Origin: Salvator merianae | Taxonomy: Eukaryota; Chordata; Lepidosauria; Squamata; Teiidae | Reading direction: 5' to 3' | DNA length: 64,000 nt | NCBI GenBank assembly: GCA_003586115.2 | Contig: QVOM02000057.1 | Span: forward strand, 1,023,596 to 1,087,595 | In this document: positions 14,625 through 25,243 of the stretch, in pieces | Numbering within the stretch: position 1 is the stretch's first letter | Layout: every line of letters begins with the position of its first letter | The notes under the pieces: generated by a model | Told to the model about the DNA's origin: nothing | Seen by the model: the letters and a program-made list of their open reading frames with translations, nothing else | The model's database searches: none | Translations under genes and position numbers: made by a program

Positions 14625-14766
14625 GGAGAAAATTAGGCAAGTAAAGACAAAAAGAAGGGAAGAACATACAAAGAGGAAGACGGTGCAACATCGCCAGAAG
14701 TTTCACAGATTCTATCTGCTGGACTAAAGGAGGTGGTGGGCCTTAGGTTGCTTTATCTGGCTTGGC

Positions 14767-15306
14767 TCAGAAGCAGACACTACCACGGCGTCCCAGCAGG
14801 GACTTTTTTCCAAGGAATCCTCGCCTGCCAAACCCATAAGGCCAGCCTCCCGCTGCATAGCCCAGACCCCCATAACCACCAAATACACCTCCTCCCAGCC
14901 CATAACCTCCAACGGCGCAAGGAGTGTTGCCACCAACGGCTACAGGCTCACAGCTGGCGGACAGGATGGGCCCTGGGATGGTCAAAACGCAAGGAGATGG
15001 CTGGATCACCACTTCTGATGAAGGGATCTGGTTGACGCAGGAAGGAAAAACTCCAGCCAGGGTACCAAGGCTGCCGGAAGTTTCAACCTGGCCTCCAGCA
15101 CCACCTAGACCACCTCCGTAGCCGAGACCTCCATAGCCGAGACCTCCGTAGCCGAGACCTCCGTAGCCATAACCGAGACCTCCGTAGCCGAGACCTCCGT
15201 AGCCACAACCAAGACCTCCAACGCCGACAGCTCCACAACGACCGAATCCAACAGATGGGGTGGAAGCGATGTTTGGCACGGTGCACGCTGGACCACAGTC
15301 AACCAT
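14767..15306 (-). CDS. Corneous beta-protein (beta-keratin) gene 2, 179 aa
   Basis: It encodes the same 179-residue protein as gene 1: Cys-bearing head, GGLGYG repeats, beta core at about residues 94-126, and tail ending GRRGSVCF. Exon 2 ends at 15320, the 5'UTR intron is 15321-17137 and exon 1 starts near 17.2 kb. It is paired head-to-head with gene 3. Its palindrome partner is gene 5, whose coding sequence shows a single silent-looking change in the tail region. Because it sits in a segment duplicated across the gap, it may be the same locus as gene 1. Confidence 0.93.
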   Translation of the reverse strand: MVDCGPACTVPNIASTPSVGFGRCGAVGVGGLGCGYGGLGYGGLGYGYGGLGYGGLGYGGLGYGGGLGGAGGQVETSGSLGTLAGVFPSCVNQIPSSEVVIQPSPCVLTIPGPILSASCEPVAVGGNTPCAVGGYGLGGGVFGGYGGLGYAAGGWPYGFGRRGFLGKKSLLGRRGSVCF

Positions 15307-15320
15307 TTTGGATGGTGAGT

Positions 15321-17137
15321 CTGAAATAAAGGAAGGGGGTGAAAATGAATTTCTTTCATGGTAGGAAATTGGAAAGTTCAGAGGATCTGAAGAAAGTATT
15401 GATAACTACACCCTGCAAACAGTGACCCACTGTCATCTAGAATTTAAAATACAGGCTCCTTCAACCCTCTTCTCCTTCATGCAAGTCAACCTCAGTCCCG
15501 TGCTCAGGATAAGACTCTTCTGTGCTCAAGTGTTTTATGAGCAGCCAAGTTAGGCTTATATGAAGCAGCATTTTTGTCTTTTGTTTACTGAATTCTCCTC
15601 TTCACTGCTAACCTTCACTGAAAATAGAGAAGAACATGCAAAACGAAATTTCATCTTTCCACCTTGAAGCCCTAGTTGTTGTGGCAGCTAGGAAAACTAC
15701 TCTCAACTATGGCTGGTTCACCAGCGAACACTTTTTCTGAGCGGTAGATGTTCATCCTCAGGTATCCACATCCTGGTAGATTCCAGACTGGATGATTTCC
15801 ATCTATGTCTTGATTATAGACTAGAAGATGATGAAATAGATGACAGAAGCATTTTCTACACTTTAACCATACATCTAGCTACCGTACAAGAACTGGTAAA
15901 AAATGACTAATAATAGAAATCAGAAAATGGTGAAAATCTGGGTTGTATAAGTGCCCCATTGGATTAAATTTGGGATGTTTTTCCATCGTGTCTATTTCTC
16001 CCCTCAAATCTGAACCATTTCTCCTAAGTAGCTGATAATATGCCAAGGTGACATAAGGCAAGAATTAAAGACCAAAGAGAACCATTACTTTAGACCACTT
16101 CATATAGACAATCACCCCCAAAATAAACCTAAAGGTACATCATGGATGACAAGAAAAGGAAAAATATCAATAAAAAGCAACTTTGCTTTGGTAATAAAAC
16201 CTAGATAAGGGATAAATAATAAAGTTTTAGCCAGGGAATGTTCCTCATTATAGAATAAACCAATACAGTTTTTAAAATGTGGAAATATGCTATGTTATAT
16301 TTATATAAAGCAAGACCAGAGAAGGATCTAACAGCAAATATGGGCCAAAAAAACATTTGGAAGGATGATATAGGTGGAAAATTCAGGGAAGGATGAGATG
16401 TTGAACAAAACGGTGAGCTGCACTAAATCTGCTAGACTTAAACAAACAGTTTTGAAAGTTTGACCCCCGTCCAGATATTGTATATCAACAACACAATCCC
16501 CCCCTGGTGTTGGAGGAATTGTTGGACTAAAAGATTTAACTTCCATGTATGGCAGGAATGTCCACCGGTAAAGAAATTTTGGGAACACGTGAAAGGCGAG
16601 CTAATGAAAACATTCAAACAGAGATGGAATCCTAAACTCTATTTATTGCTGTAGAAAATTCAGGACTAAGAAATGAACAGCTGCTAGGATAGATGATGAC
16701 AGCAGGTCAAGATGAAATAACAGCTTCTTTCAAAACATTTGTACAGAAAGCTATGGGACCCTGAGACAAACGATGGGCTCACGGAAAAGACAAACAAGAT
16801 GGAGGACACACAAGAAACCAGACCTTCCAGAGGTTTAGGGCACCAGCAATAGAGAGCCTGGAAAACCTACAGCAATATCCATTGCCCTCAGTGAACACAT
16901 AACAAATGTAACCCACTTGCATCACGATACATAGATGAGGAAAATGAGAAAAAAGAGAAAGAAAAATACGTTATATATTATGCAGGGCCTTGGGAATTTT
17001 GTGGGAAAAACTTCATTTCTTCCTGGGATTTTGCAGTGTCTCCCATTTTGGGATCCTTGATCCCACTGGAATGAGAGACAATGAAGTTCTGCAGCTATTT
17101 GTATAAAGGGAAAAGAATTCTGATGAATTTGACTTAC
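15321..17137 (-). other. 5'UTR intron of gene 2
   Basis: An intron of 1817 bp with no gene inside. It aligns in reverse complement with the gene 5 intron 29077-30893 without any net length change. Confidence 0.8.
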
Positions 17138-17230
17138 CTAAAGGAAAGCAGGTGCTGAGAAACTGAGAAGAGCAGGAGACCAAGCCAGGCAAAAGCTGTG
17201 GAAGGCCTGAGCCTGGGGAGCCCTTTTATA
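17138..17230 (-). promoter_or_regulatory. Promoter and non-coding exon 1 of gene 2
   Basis: Minus-strand TATAAAAG is at 17223-17230 and donor GTAAGTC begins at 17137. Upstream is a TTAATTA-containing block (GGGCATTAATTAGG) that is also present upstream of genes 5 and 7. Confidence 0.8.
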
Positions 17231-19816
17231 CCCAACACTGGCTTGGAGACGCCCCTTTGGCCTTGGGCATTAATTAGGAAGATATGGAAGACTTGAATCA
17301 TTTCCACAAATTGCTCTGATAAGTCCCAGGTATGAAGCCTTGTGGTCTCATTTTCTAAGCGTTGCTTACTGGAATTTGCACACTCCCAACTTTGATCTTC
17401 GCCATTTGGATTTCTGCAAAGTAAACAAAAAGCACCAAGAACCATATCTTGCTGATTCTTCCTTGGCAGCTAATGGAGCAGCCCCCATTCATTCTTATGG
17501 AAAGTAGCTCAAATTTGGACTCCCTTTGCTTGCATCCTTGACTTTTTGTTTTAGCCGTTCACTTGTTTCAGTCTGGTTTCTGTGCTTCGATTTAGCAGTG
17601 GTTGGATGGCCCTCAACATCCAATGGAATTCGGAAGCGTTGCTCTCTCTTAATTTTACACCTGTCCCAACTCATGGACTCTTTGATCCTCTTTGATCTTT
17701 CAGTCCATGAGCCTGCACGCAAAGACCACTAAGACTCGATCAAGTCCTCGAACCTGTCCTCTTGGTGACTGACCAGTTGCATATTGAAATCCAAGGCCGG
17801 ATGTGAACCTTTAGAGATGCAGTTCCTTCTACAGGAGGGAAAGGTAGAAGGACATCAGGGCTGGATAACTTGACCTTCCTTGAATTTGTCCAAGTCCCTT
17901 TGGAAGGTCATCTCCTCATCCACGAAAACTGCAGGGACATTCGGTGAGATACTTCAGTAGCTGGAGAAAGGGGAGCAGGACCACTCTATCACCCCTACAA
18001 GGGTCATGGTTTATCTTTGACTTCCACTGGCATCTGCCTGGGGGATTGCTGAGAATGAAGGACGCCTTGATACCAACTGCCTGGAAACCTACAGGTTCTT
18101 CCTCCAGGATGGACCTGTTCCCCAAAAAACATGCTGTAGAAAATGGGACCACCTTTCTTCCAAGAGCTTGGCAGGGTGAGGATCCGGATTTGTGCTCTGG
18201 TGCTCCATCAGATCCTGTCAGCTGAACCTGAGGGCCTGTAACCTTCGGCTGCTACTTCAGAATATGTGCAGGACTGCGGCTTGGATCATCTAGCAACTCT
18301 CTGCAACACCTGCTGTTAAGCTCCCCAGTTTCCTCCCAGTCCCCTTTTCCTCTTGTGTGTGTCTTTTTTAGATTGTAGCCCTGAAGGAAGGGAATTCTCT
18401 AAGGCTATACATTCTGGGCTGCCCTGAGAGACGTTGTAGGCTAAAGGGAGCATAAAAAAGTAAACTATGTTTGAACATCACAGTGCTCCTGTCCATGCCT
18501 GCAATCCTTCATCGACATACAAGAATCCTTAACCATTTCCATTTTATTTGTATACTGCCTGTCCAAAAAACTGCTCAAGGCAGTTTACAACCCCCCCAAA
18601 AAATACAAAATAAGAAAGTATACATTGTAACACATTATACATTCTAAAATGACATACAATAACAAATAATACGTTGTAAAACTACATAAAACCTTGGGGC
18701 AAGCCAGGGCAAGAAACAGCAGACTTTCTTCCTTCTTTCTTAAAGCCAACCATAGCTACAGTTCTTCTACCTTGAGGAAGGGCATGGCAGAGCCAGGAAA
18801 TGCTAGTCTCCTTCCTTCCTTCCTTCCTTCCTTCCTTCCTTCCTTCCTTCCTTCCTTCCTTCCCTGTCAAAGGACATTCCTGATGTTTGCACTTAAATTC
18901 GCCAAGGATGCTCAATGGCAGTTAGAATACCTTTTAATATCTTTTGGAACTTTGATTAGAATGTACCAACTCTGGCTAGTTTTAAGTGTTTGCGATCAGC
19001 TTCTGCAAATAAGACTCCGGGAGCACTCATAGCCTTTATTTTAGACAATTTCCCTGTGAGGTAAAAGGAGAGGATCACAGACAAACTGCATATCTGTAAC
19101 TTTTAACATGGAACACGGTGGAGTTTAGCTTCTCTTGCCCAGAGCTTTCATGACAATGGTCAAGGCCTGCATCCATTCATGTTTCTCTGGCACAAAGAAG
19201 CTCTCTGCCTCATGTACCAAGGCAACTTTATTCCAAATGAATAAGCACATCTGGTAACAATGGAAGAGCACTGATCACCTTCATTCTCTCGCCCCGTTCC
19301 CCCTGTTCTCAGATCATATAAGGTAAAAGGCTTTGGCATAATATCGGCAATGTTAAATGTTAGCCCTAAAACCCCCCGATTAATGCAACAACTTCCTTTA
19401 GGATCCCCTGTGTTTCCGCTCTGTAAACAGAATCTTTTCAACTGCAAGGGCAGTGCCTGGTATCTAAGTGAACATTTAGCTAAGAAGGTGTCCCATCCTA
19501 TCCCCTGAGGGAGTTGAAAAGGCCAAATAAGCAGCTCAGCATTTGATTAATGTTCTTCCCAGAATCCCACATTATGGCCTCTGCCTTTAACAAAGTGTGA
19601 GCTTATTATTCCCTTTCCCGGTTTTGGTCAAAATTTTCATTAAACTAAGAAGATCAAAGCAGAAGAACAAGCAACTGGCATTCTGTGGAGCAGACAAAAT
19701 GCTGTTAGAGCAATTAAAATAATTTGGGAACACGATGCAGGTCACAAATTGCTCTTAATGAAAGCCTCAGGCCAGAGGAGTGTTCCAGGCACACTGTGGA
19801 GGTACATCCAAAAGAG
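17231..19816. other. Intergenic DNA between divergent promoters of genes 2 and 3
   Basis: No gene is seen. About 17650-18540 is absent from the corresponding place between genes 4 and 5 (28.50-28.60 kb), so it is an insertion here or a deletion there. The remaining sequence is a SINE-like fragment, a TTCC array and unique DNA. Confidence 0.6.
18811..18863. repeat. TTCC/GGAA microsatellite
   Basis: About 13 uninterrupted TTCC units between the divergent promoters of genes 2 and 3. Equivalent arrays are found between genes 4/5 and 6/7. Confidence 0.95.
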
Positions 19817-19892
19817 TATAAAAGGTCTCCATGGATGTAGAACTTCCACAGCTTCTCCTGCCTCCAGATCCTCAGAGACTTCGCCTGCCTTG
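19817..19892 (+). promoter_or_regulatory. Promoter and non-coding exon 1 of gene 3
   Basis: TATAAAAG at 19817-19824. The predicted start lies in ACTTCCACAGCTTCTCCTG at about 19843-19861, and donor GTAAGT begins at 19893. The 5'UTR intron is 19893-20636 (744 bp), ending TTGATTGCAG. Confidence 0.8.
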
Positions 19893-20653
19893 GTAAGTGC
19901 TCAGAACTCTTTTTGACTCTCAGAATCCAAAGGCGTTCATATTCAGAAGGTTCCATTGAATCAGTCAGAGAATGAGATTCAGATAGGATGAGGAAAATCG
20001 ACTGGTGTCGACAAATCTCTCTATTTTAAGAAGCAGGCTGAGGGGCTGCCGTTTATTTCTTCTGTCTTAGGTTGATAGAGGGATCATACTCAGTAAGACT
20101 TTGCTTCCTCCTGCTCTAACTCTCAGAGCTGCCATTGTTTTAGCAGACTCTTTTAAATTGTTTTTTACTGTTGTAAGCGACCCGGAGAACTTTTGTATAG
20201 GGCAGGATAAACATAGAAATAAATTTACCTACATGATCCTGTTGCAACAACCTGTAAAAGCGGGGAACTGCATTTTGGATTCCTTCCCTAACATCACCAT
20301 AGGAAGGAATTATAAAACCTAAGAAGGAAACTGAATGGGTTGCAACTGTCCCCCAAACTTTCCAACAAAGGGGCTAATTATCAATATTATCAGTTTCCAG
20401 AGCAACCTAAAATTTAAACTAATCAGACCTTAGTTCGTTCCTCAAAGCATGGAGGAAAGGCGACAGCTGCTTTTACTGTTGTAACCCGCCCTGAGACCTT
20501 TGGGTATAGGATACCAAAAAGATGCAAATAAATAAATAGGTAGACAGATAAATATCATGGACCAAATCCCTGCAAGATCCTTTCTGTGGCTTATTGAACT
20601 AATGTCCCAAACACTCACTTTCTTGCTTGATTGCAGAGACAAGAGCTTCCAAA

Positions 20654-21184
20654 ATGGTCGACTGTGGTCCAGCGTGCACTGTGCCAAGCATCGCTTCTAC
20701 CCCAACTGTTGGATTCGGTCGTTGTGGAGCTCTTGGCTATGGAGGTCTTGGTTGTGGCTACGGAGGTCTCGGCTACGGAGGTCTCGGTTACGGCTATGGA
20801 GGTCTCGGCTACGGAGGTCTTCTAGGCTATGGAGGTGGTCTCGGCTATGGTGCTGGAGGCCAGGTTGAAACTTCCCGCAGCCTTGGTACCCTGGCTGGAG
20901 TTATTCCTTCCTGCGTCAACCAGATCCCTGCATCAGAACTGGTGATCCAGCCATCTCCTTGCGTTGTGACCATCCCAGGGCCCATCCTGTCCGCCAGCTG
21001 TGAGCCAGTAGCTGTTGGTGGCAACACCCCATGCGCCCTTGGAGGGCGGTTTGGGGGCTACGGGGGCCTGGGCTATGCAACCCCCCCTTGGGGCTCTGGG
21101 TTCTGGGGGAGGGGTGGACTCCTGGGCGGTTACGGGCGTTGGGGAAAAGGGCTCCTGGGCCGTCGTTCTAGCGTCTGCTTCTAG
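20654..21184 (+). CDS. Corneous beta-protein (beta-keratin) gene 3, 176 aa
   Basis: Structural protein of cornified epidermis. I use the MVDC methionine 18 bases into exon 2 (exon 2 starts at 20637) as the start, since all paralogues begin there; an upstream in-frame ATG at 20627 lies in the intron. The order is head with C4/C8/C24, GGLGYG repeats (about 27-68), core at about 91-123 (SELVIQPSPCVVTIPGPILS), then a tail with PPWGSGFWGRGG and RRSSVCF. It is the palindrome partner of gene 4 and shares its tail. Its core, however, matches genes 1/2/5/7 rather than gene 4, which suggests a converted patch at about 20.88-21.01 kb. Confidence 0.93.
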   Translation: MVDCGPACTVPSIASTPTVGFGRCGALGYGGLGCGYGGLGYGGLGYGYGGLGYGGLLGYGGGLGYGAGGQVETSRSLGTLAGVIPSCVNQIPASELVIQPSPCVVTIPGPILSASCEPVAVGGNTPCALGGRFGGYGGLGYATPPWGSGFWGRGGLLGGYGRWGKGLLGRRSSVCF

Positions 21185-21379
21185 AAATGGCAACAACCTG
21201 GATCTGGACAACGTGATGAAACCCCAAAGGCCTTGGTCCCCTGAAGCAAAGAAGCATCATCTTCCTCTACTTAATTCCTCCTTTTGCTTTTGACTTTCCC
21301 TGTTTTCAGTTGAAAAATGTTACCTCCTCCTTTAGCCTGATGTTGAACTGTTTTGCATCTGTTCTTTGCTGCCGTCTCC

Positions 21380-21385
21380 AATAAA
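21380..21385 (+). terminator. PolyA signal of gene 3
   Basis: AATAAA about 195 bases after the stop codon, in the context TCCAATAAACTTTG. It is mirrored at gene 4. Confidence 0.8.
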
Positions 21386-22044
21386 CTTTGTCTATCTTCT
21401 GGCATCCTGTGTCCCTACATTTTTATGAGCGAGTGAAACGGATGGTTTATCATACAGGTGAAGTCTGACAAGGGAAAGGAGAGGAATTCTGGTGCCTGTT
21501 GGGGGGCGAGAGTGTATTGATCTTCAGGGGAGCCCATTGCTGCTTTTTCCCATCATGCACTGGGAGGCTACACAACGGTTTTAACAAGGACAGGAAACCA
21601 CACCTAGAAAACCTGAACCTGTGAGAGATTTATGAAGATCGTTGCAGTTTCGTGGAGTGGGCAGGATCTTTTTGCTTGTGCGTCAGCCAGAAAATAAGGG
21701 TTCCTGTGAGCTCTTATGTTCCTCAGACTCCTTTTAGTTTCAAATAGCGGAACTGGGTCATTCCGCTAATATTACATCAAAGGTGGGATCTTCTTGAGCC
21801 TATTATGGCATTGAAAGTGTCCTTAAAGGATGTCCCGCGGTAATGTTTTATAGCATAGCATTTATTGCTTTTGATCCCACCCTCTACTGAAGACTCAGGG
21901 TGGTGAAAAAGAATCAGATGTAGAACATTCAAAATAGAGAAGTGTGACAATTAAAATAGGAGAAGGTTAAAACAAACCATAAAAACATACGAGCAAAATC
22001 AAATTAAAAATAATGGTATTGAAGGGGAAAGTAGCTAGATCTAA
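21386..22044. other. Intergenic DNA downstream of gene 3
   Basis: No gene is seen. It is almost identical to the reverse complement of 24.43-25.04 kb, and similarity drops sharply inward of about 22.0 kb. It includes a SINE-like piece near 21.85-21.91 kb (TTTATTGCTTTTGATCCCACC). Confidence 0.6.
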
Positions 22045-22730
22045 AAGTGTGTTCAACTAGCAGTTTTTAAAACCGCCTGAATGAAATGAGCGAATAATTC
22101 CTAGGCACACAGGAAAAAAAGCCATCCAAACACAGTTACCCATTCATTCCATTCATAACTCATCCGTAGTGCAGCCTATTTGCTTCAACAGACACCCTGT
22201 TATGACTGCAAAGGTTGCTGCTCACTGATTGGCCACTAGGTATGAAATTCCCACCTCTTTGCTGAAGCAGTTTCCAACTCCTTAACTCCTTACCTGCCAG
22301 GTTTTTCTGTTTGCAAACAAAATCATTCTGAAACTCAAGTTTCTCCCCACTCCTCATTATTATATAAAGTCTAGTGTGCTTTTAAAGTACATTTCTAAAA
22401 GAAAGCAGGATAGGAGTTTAGTTAGTTGCAGTTTCAGATTCCTTTGATCTGTGTAATTGAGTTCAAAAGTTCCCAGTGCCGGCAAGAGCTCGCTGGTGCC
22501 CCTCCCTCCCTGTCCGATTGTCCAATGGGTTCCTTTAAAACTGTGATTGGTGGAGGCACTCCCCACTCAGTTCTAAGGTGCCCCGAGAGCTCTTTTCTCC
22601 TGGCTCTTGATGAGTTGCCTAATTATAGGCTTGGAGGCGGGGTAAGGCAAATTTTACTATTTCCTGTTTGCCCCCCCCCCCGAGTCAAATTCACCCAGAA
22701 GGCAACTGAAATAACTAGTCTGAACACACC
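22045..22730. mobile_element. Insertion of about 690 bp with short terminal inverted repeats
   Basis: This block is present in the left palindrome arm only; the empty site is near 24.39 kb. Its ends are complementary: GTGTGTTCAACTAG at 22047-22060 and CTAGTCTGAACACAC at 22715-22729. Possible flanking duplications are CTAA or TA, which I cannot resolve. No transposase frame is seen, so a non-autonomous DNA transposon is the best reading. Confidence 0.55.
22672..22681. repeat. Poly-C run
   Basis: A run of ten C inside the inserted block. Confidence 0.9.
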
Positions 22731-22739
22731 CTAATTAAC

Positions 22740-23443
22740 AAAAGTCTGGCTAAAAGGAATGTTTTAACTGAAACTGCATTCAGATGAGATGGAGGTGCTG
22801 CGTGTTACAAGGTCAATGCAGTTAGGGGCATCAGATTCTGGTTGGGATTTGTAATGAAAAAGACAGGATATTGTATAATCTATCACCCCATCCCACTTTG
22901 GTTCCCGAATTGGAAGGTCTGCTAATCCCATATTTTTGAAGTACATCCTCCACCACGATGCTGTAAAATGTAGCTCTGTTTGCAAGTAAATTCAGCTCCC
23001 TGCTCCAAGATTGTCTGGGTTTGTCTAAGGGGCCATTCACTCCTAACTTTTAATCCAGCTTCAGTCCACTATAGGATTGAAAGAACACATCAGCAAAGTG
23101 ACTAATCATTGTCTTTCCACATTATCGAACCCAAAGGTGGATTTTCTGAGTTAGATGATGGTGAAAGAAAACATCTTATTACTTCACTGATGTGTTCGCT
23201 GAGTCTGAAGGTGGACCGAAGCAGGATTAACACTTAGATGTGCCTGGGCCCTAGAAATCATCCCTTTTGTCCCTCCAGCAGCAGAACTGGAAATATTACT
23301 GTACCCCAGTGTCTGGAGGGAGTCAGATGCAAAGTTTAACCGCTGTTTTGGTACCCTTCTCCCTTTGTTTATTTGATCAGACTATGCCTTGAGCTACATT
23401 GCGCCCAACAAAAAGGACCCCAGGACGCTCACTCTCATATACA

Positions 23444-23475
<32 letters not shown>

Positions 23476-24350
23476 TTGATTCAGAGAGCTGCTTTGCTTT
23501 CCAAGATGGGGAATTTTATTAGCTCAAATGGCATGCAGATTGAAGCAGGACCCTCATTTCAAAGCTTACTGACTCCAAAAAAAAGTCTACTGAGAGGACA
23601 CGATTCTTTTAGAAATGATCTGGAGAGAGAGAGAGAATCTAAGAGGAAAATTATGGTCTTGCACACTGCACGTTCACAGAAGCATAAGAAAAAAGCAACA
23701 ACAAAACCACAGGTTGGAGATGCTGCCATTGGCAGGGCATCCCAGGATGATAGGAGAGAGAAAAGTACCTGTCCTGAATCAGGGGTGTTGTCTGCAGATT
23801 CCTTCCACCTGGTGAAAATGAAGAAGCACGTTGTAAAGCAGCTCTGTGAATCTGTGTCTGTGTCCATGTCCGTGTCTGCAAGTGTGAGAGTGAGTGTGGA
23901 GGTATATGAGAGTGAGTGTCCTGGGGTCTTTTTCTTGGGCAAAATGTGACTCAAGGCACAGTCTGATCAAATAAACAAAGGGAGAAGGGTGCTAAAACAG
24001 TGGTTAAACTTTGCATCTGACTCCCTCTAGACACCGCGGCCCAGTAATATTTCCAGTTCTGCCGCTAGAGGGACAAAAGGGGTGATTTTTAGATAAATCC
24101 AGACAATGTTGGAGCAGGAAGCTGAATTTACTTGCAAACAGAGCTACGTTTTACAGCATCCTGGTGGAGGATGTGGTTCAAAAATATGGGATTAGCAGAC
24201 CATCCAATTCAGGAACCATAGAGGGGTGGGTGAAATATTGTACAATGTCCTATCTTCTTTTTTACAAATCCTGTCCAGAATCTGATGTCCCTTAACGGCA
24301 TTGACCTTGTGACACACAGCACCTCCGTCTCGTCCGAACGAAGTTTCACT
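22740..24350. repeat. Older, diverged palindrome core
   Basis: About 22.74-23.48 and 23.85-24.35 kb are inverted repeats at visibly lower similarity than the outer arms (roughly one difference in seven in the part I aligned by eye, for example 22.79-23.03 against 24.09-24.33 kb). The loop between them is unrelated sequence of about 0.35 kb. It may be a foldback transposon with long terminal repeats or the ancient centre of the palindrome. Confidence 0.65.
23443..23476. repeat. CT/CA dinucleotide repeat
   Basis: A run of CTCTCT changing to CACACA at the inner edge of the left palindrome arm. The right arm has a degenerate GTGT/GAGT-rich stretch at the mirrored place (23.85-23.91 kb). Confidence 0.9.
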
Positions 24351-25042
24351 TAAAACATTCCTGTTTAGCCCGGCTTTTGTTAATTAGATCAAATTATTTC
24401 CCCTTCTAATACCATTACTCTTAATTTGATTTTGCTCGTATGTTTTTATGGTTTGTTTTAACCTTCTCCTATTTTAATTGTCACACTTCTCTATTTTGAA
24501 TGTTCTACATCTGATTCTTTTTCACCACCCTGAGTCTTCAGTAGAGGGTGGGATCAAAAGCAATAAATGCTATGCTATAAAACATTACCGCGGGACATCC
24601 TTTAAGGACACTTTCAATGCCATAATGAGCTCAAGAAGATCCCGCCTTTGATGTAATATTAGCGGAATGACCCAGTTCCGCTATTTGAAACTAAAAGGAG
24701 TCTGAGGAACATAAGAGCTCACAGGAACCCTTATTTTCTGGCTGACGCACAAGCAAAAAGATCCTGCCCACTCCACGAAACTGCAACGATCTTCATAAAT
24801 CTCTCACAGGTTCAGGTTTTCTAGGTGTGGTTTCCTGTCCTTGTTAAAACCGTTGTGTAGCCTCCCAGTGCATGATGGGAAAAAGCAGCAATGGGCTCCC
24901 CTGAAGATCAATACACTCTTGCCCCCCAACAGGCACCAGAATTCCTCTCCTTTCCCTTGTCAGACTTCACCTGTATGATAAACCATCCGTTTCACTCGCT
25001 CATAAAAATGTAGGGACACAGGATGCCAGAAGATAGACAAAG

Positions 25043-25048
25043 TTTATT
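25043..25048 (-). terminator. PolyA signal of gene 4
   Basis: Minus-strand AATAAA mirroring that of gene 3. Confidence 0.8.
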
Positions 25049-25243
25049 GGAGACGGCAGCAAAGAACAGATGCAAAACAGTTCAACATCAGGCTAAAGGA
25101 GGAGGTAACATTTTTCAACTGAAAACAGGGAAAGTCAAAAGCAAAAGGAGGAATTAAGTAGAGGAAGATGATGCTTCTTTGCTTCAGGGGACCAAGGCCT
25201 TTGGGGTTTCATCACGTTGTCCAGATCCAGGTTGTTGCCATTT

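Larger units (their letters stand above)
13132..20612 (+). repeat. Direct duplicate B of the about 7.5 kb segment (start of right contig)
   Basis: It begins with TGATCAAGGCCCATCTG, equal to position 4666, and matches duplicate A through 12142. Beyond 20612 it continues without interruption into the gene 3 coding exon, which shows what follows the sequence cut off at 12142. Confidence 0.9.
14143..23480 (+). repeat. Left arm of large palindrome
   Basis: Read in reverse complement, this stretch aligns with 23.85-31.94 kb: genes 2 and 3 correspond to genes 5 and 4. Coordinate sums of matching points are about 46214 near genes 2/5, 47047 near 19.3/27.7 kb, 46428-46458 near genes 3/4 and 47345 near the centre. 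The shifts reflect four or more large indels. Coding and intron regions are almost identical, whereas the innermost 0.7 kb is clearly diverged. Confidence 0.9.

Noticed and set aside
20627..20653. Upstream in-frame ATG extending gene 3 (and similar extensions of genes 4, 6, 8 and 9)
   Set aside because: The extensions run through the splice acceptor into the intron. All paralogues share MVDC right after the acceptor.
23389..23949. 186-codon plus frame in the palindrome loop
   Set aside because: It includes simple-sequence CT/CA and GTGT tracts and has no motif. It spans the palindrome centre and looks like chance.
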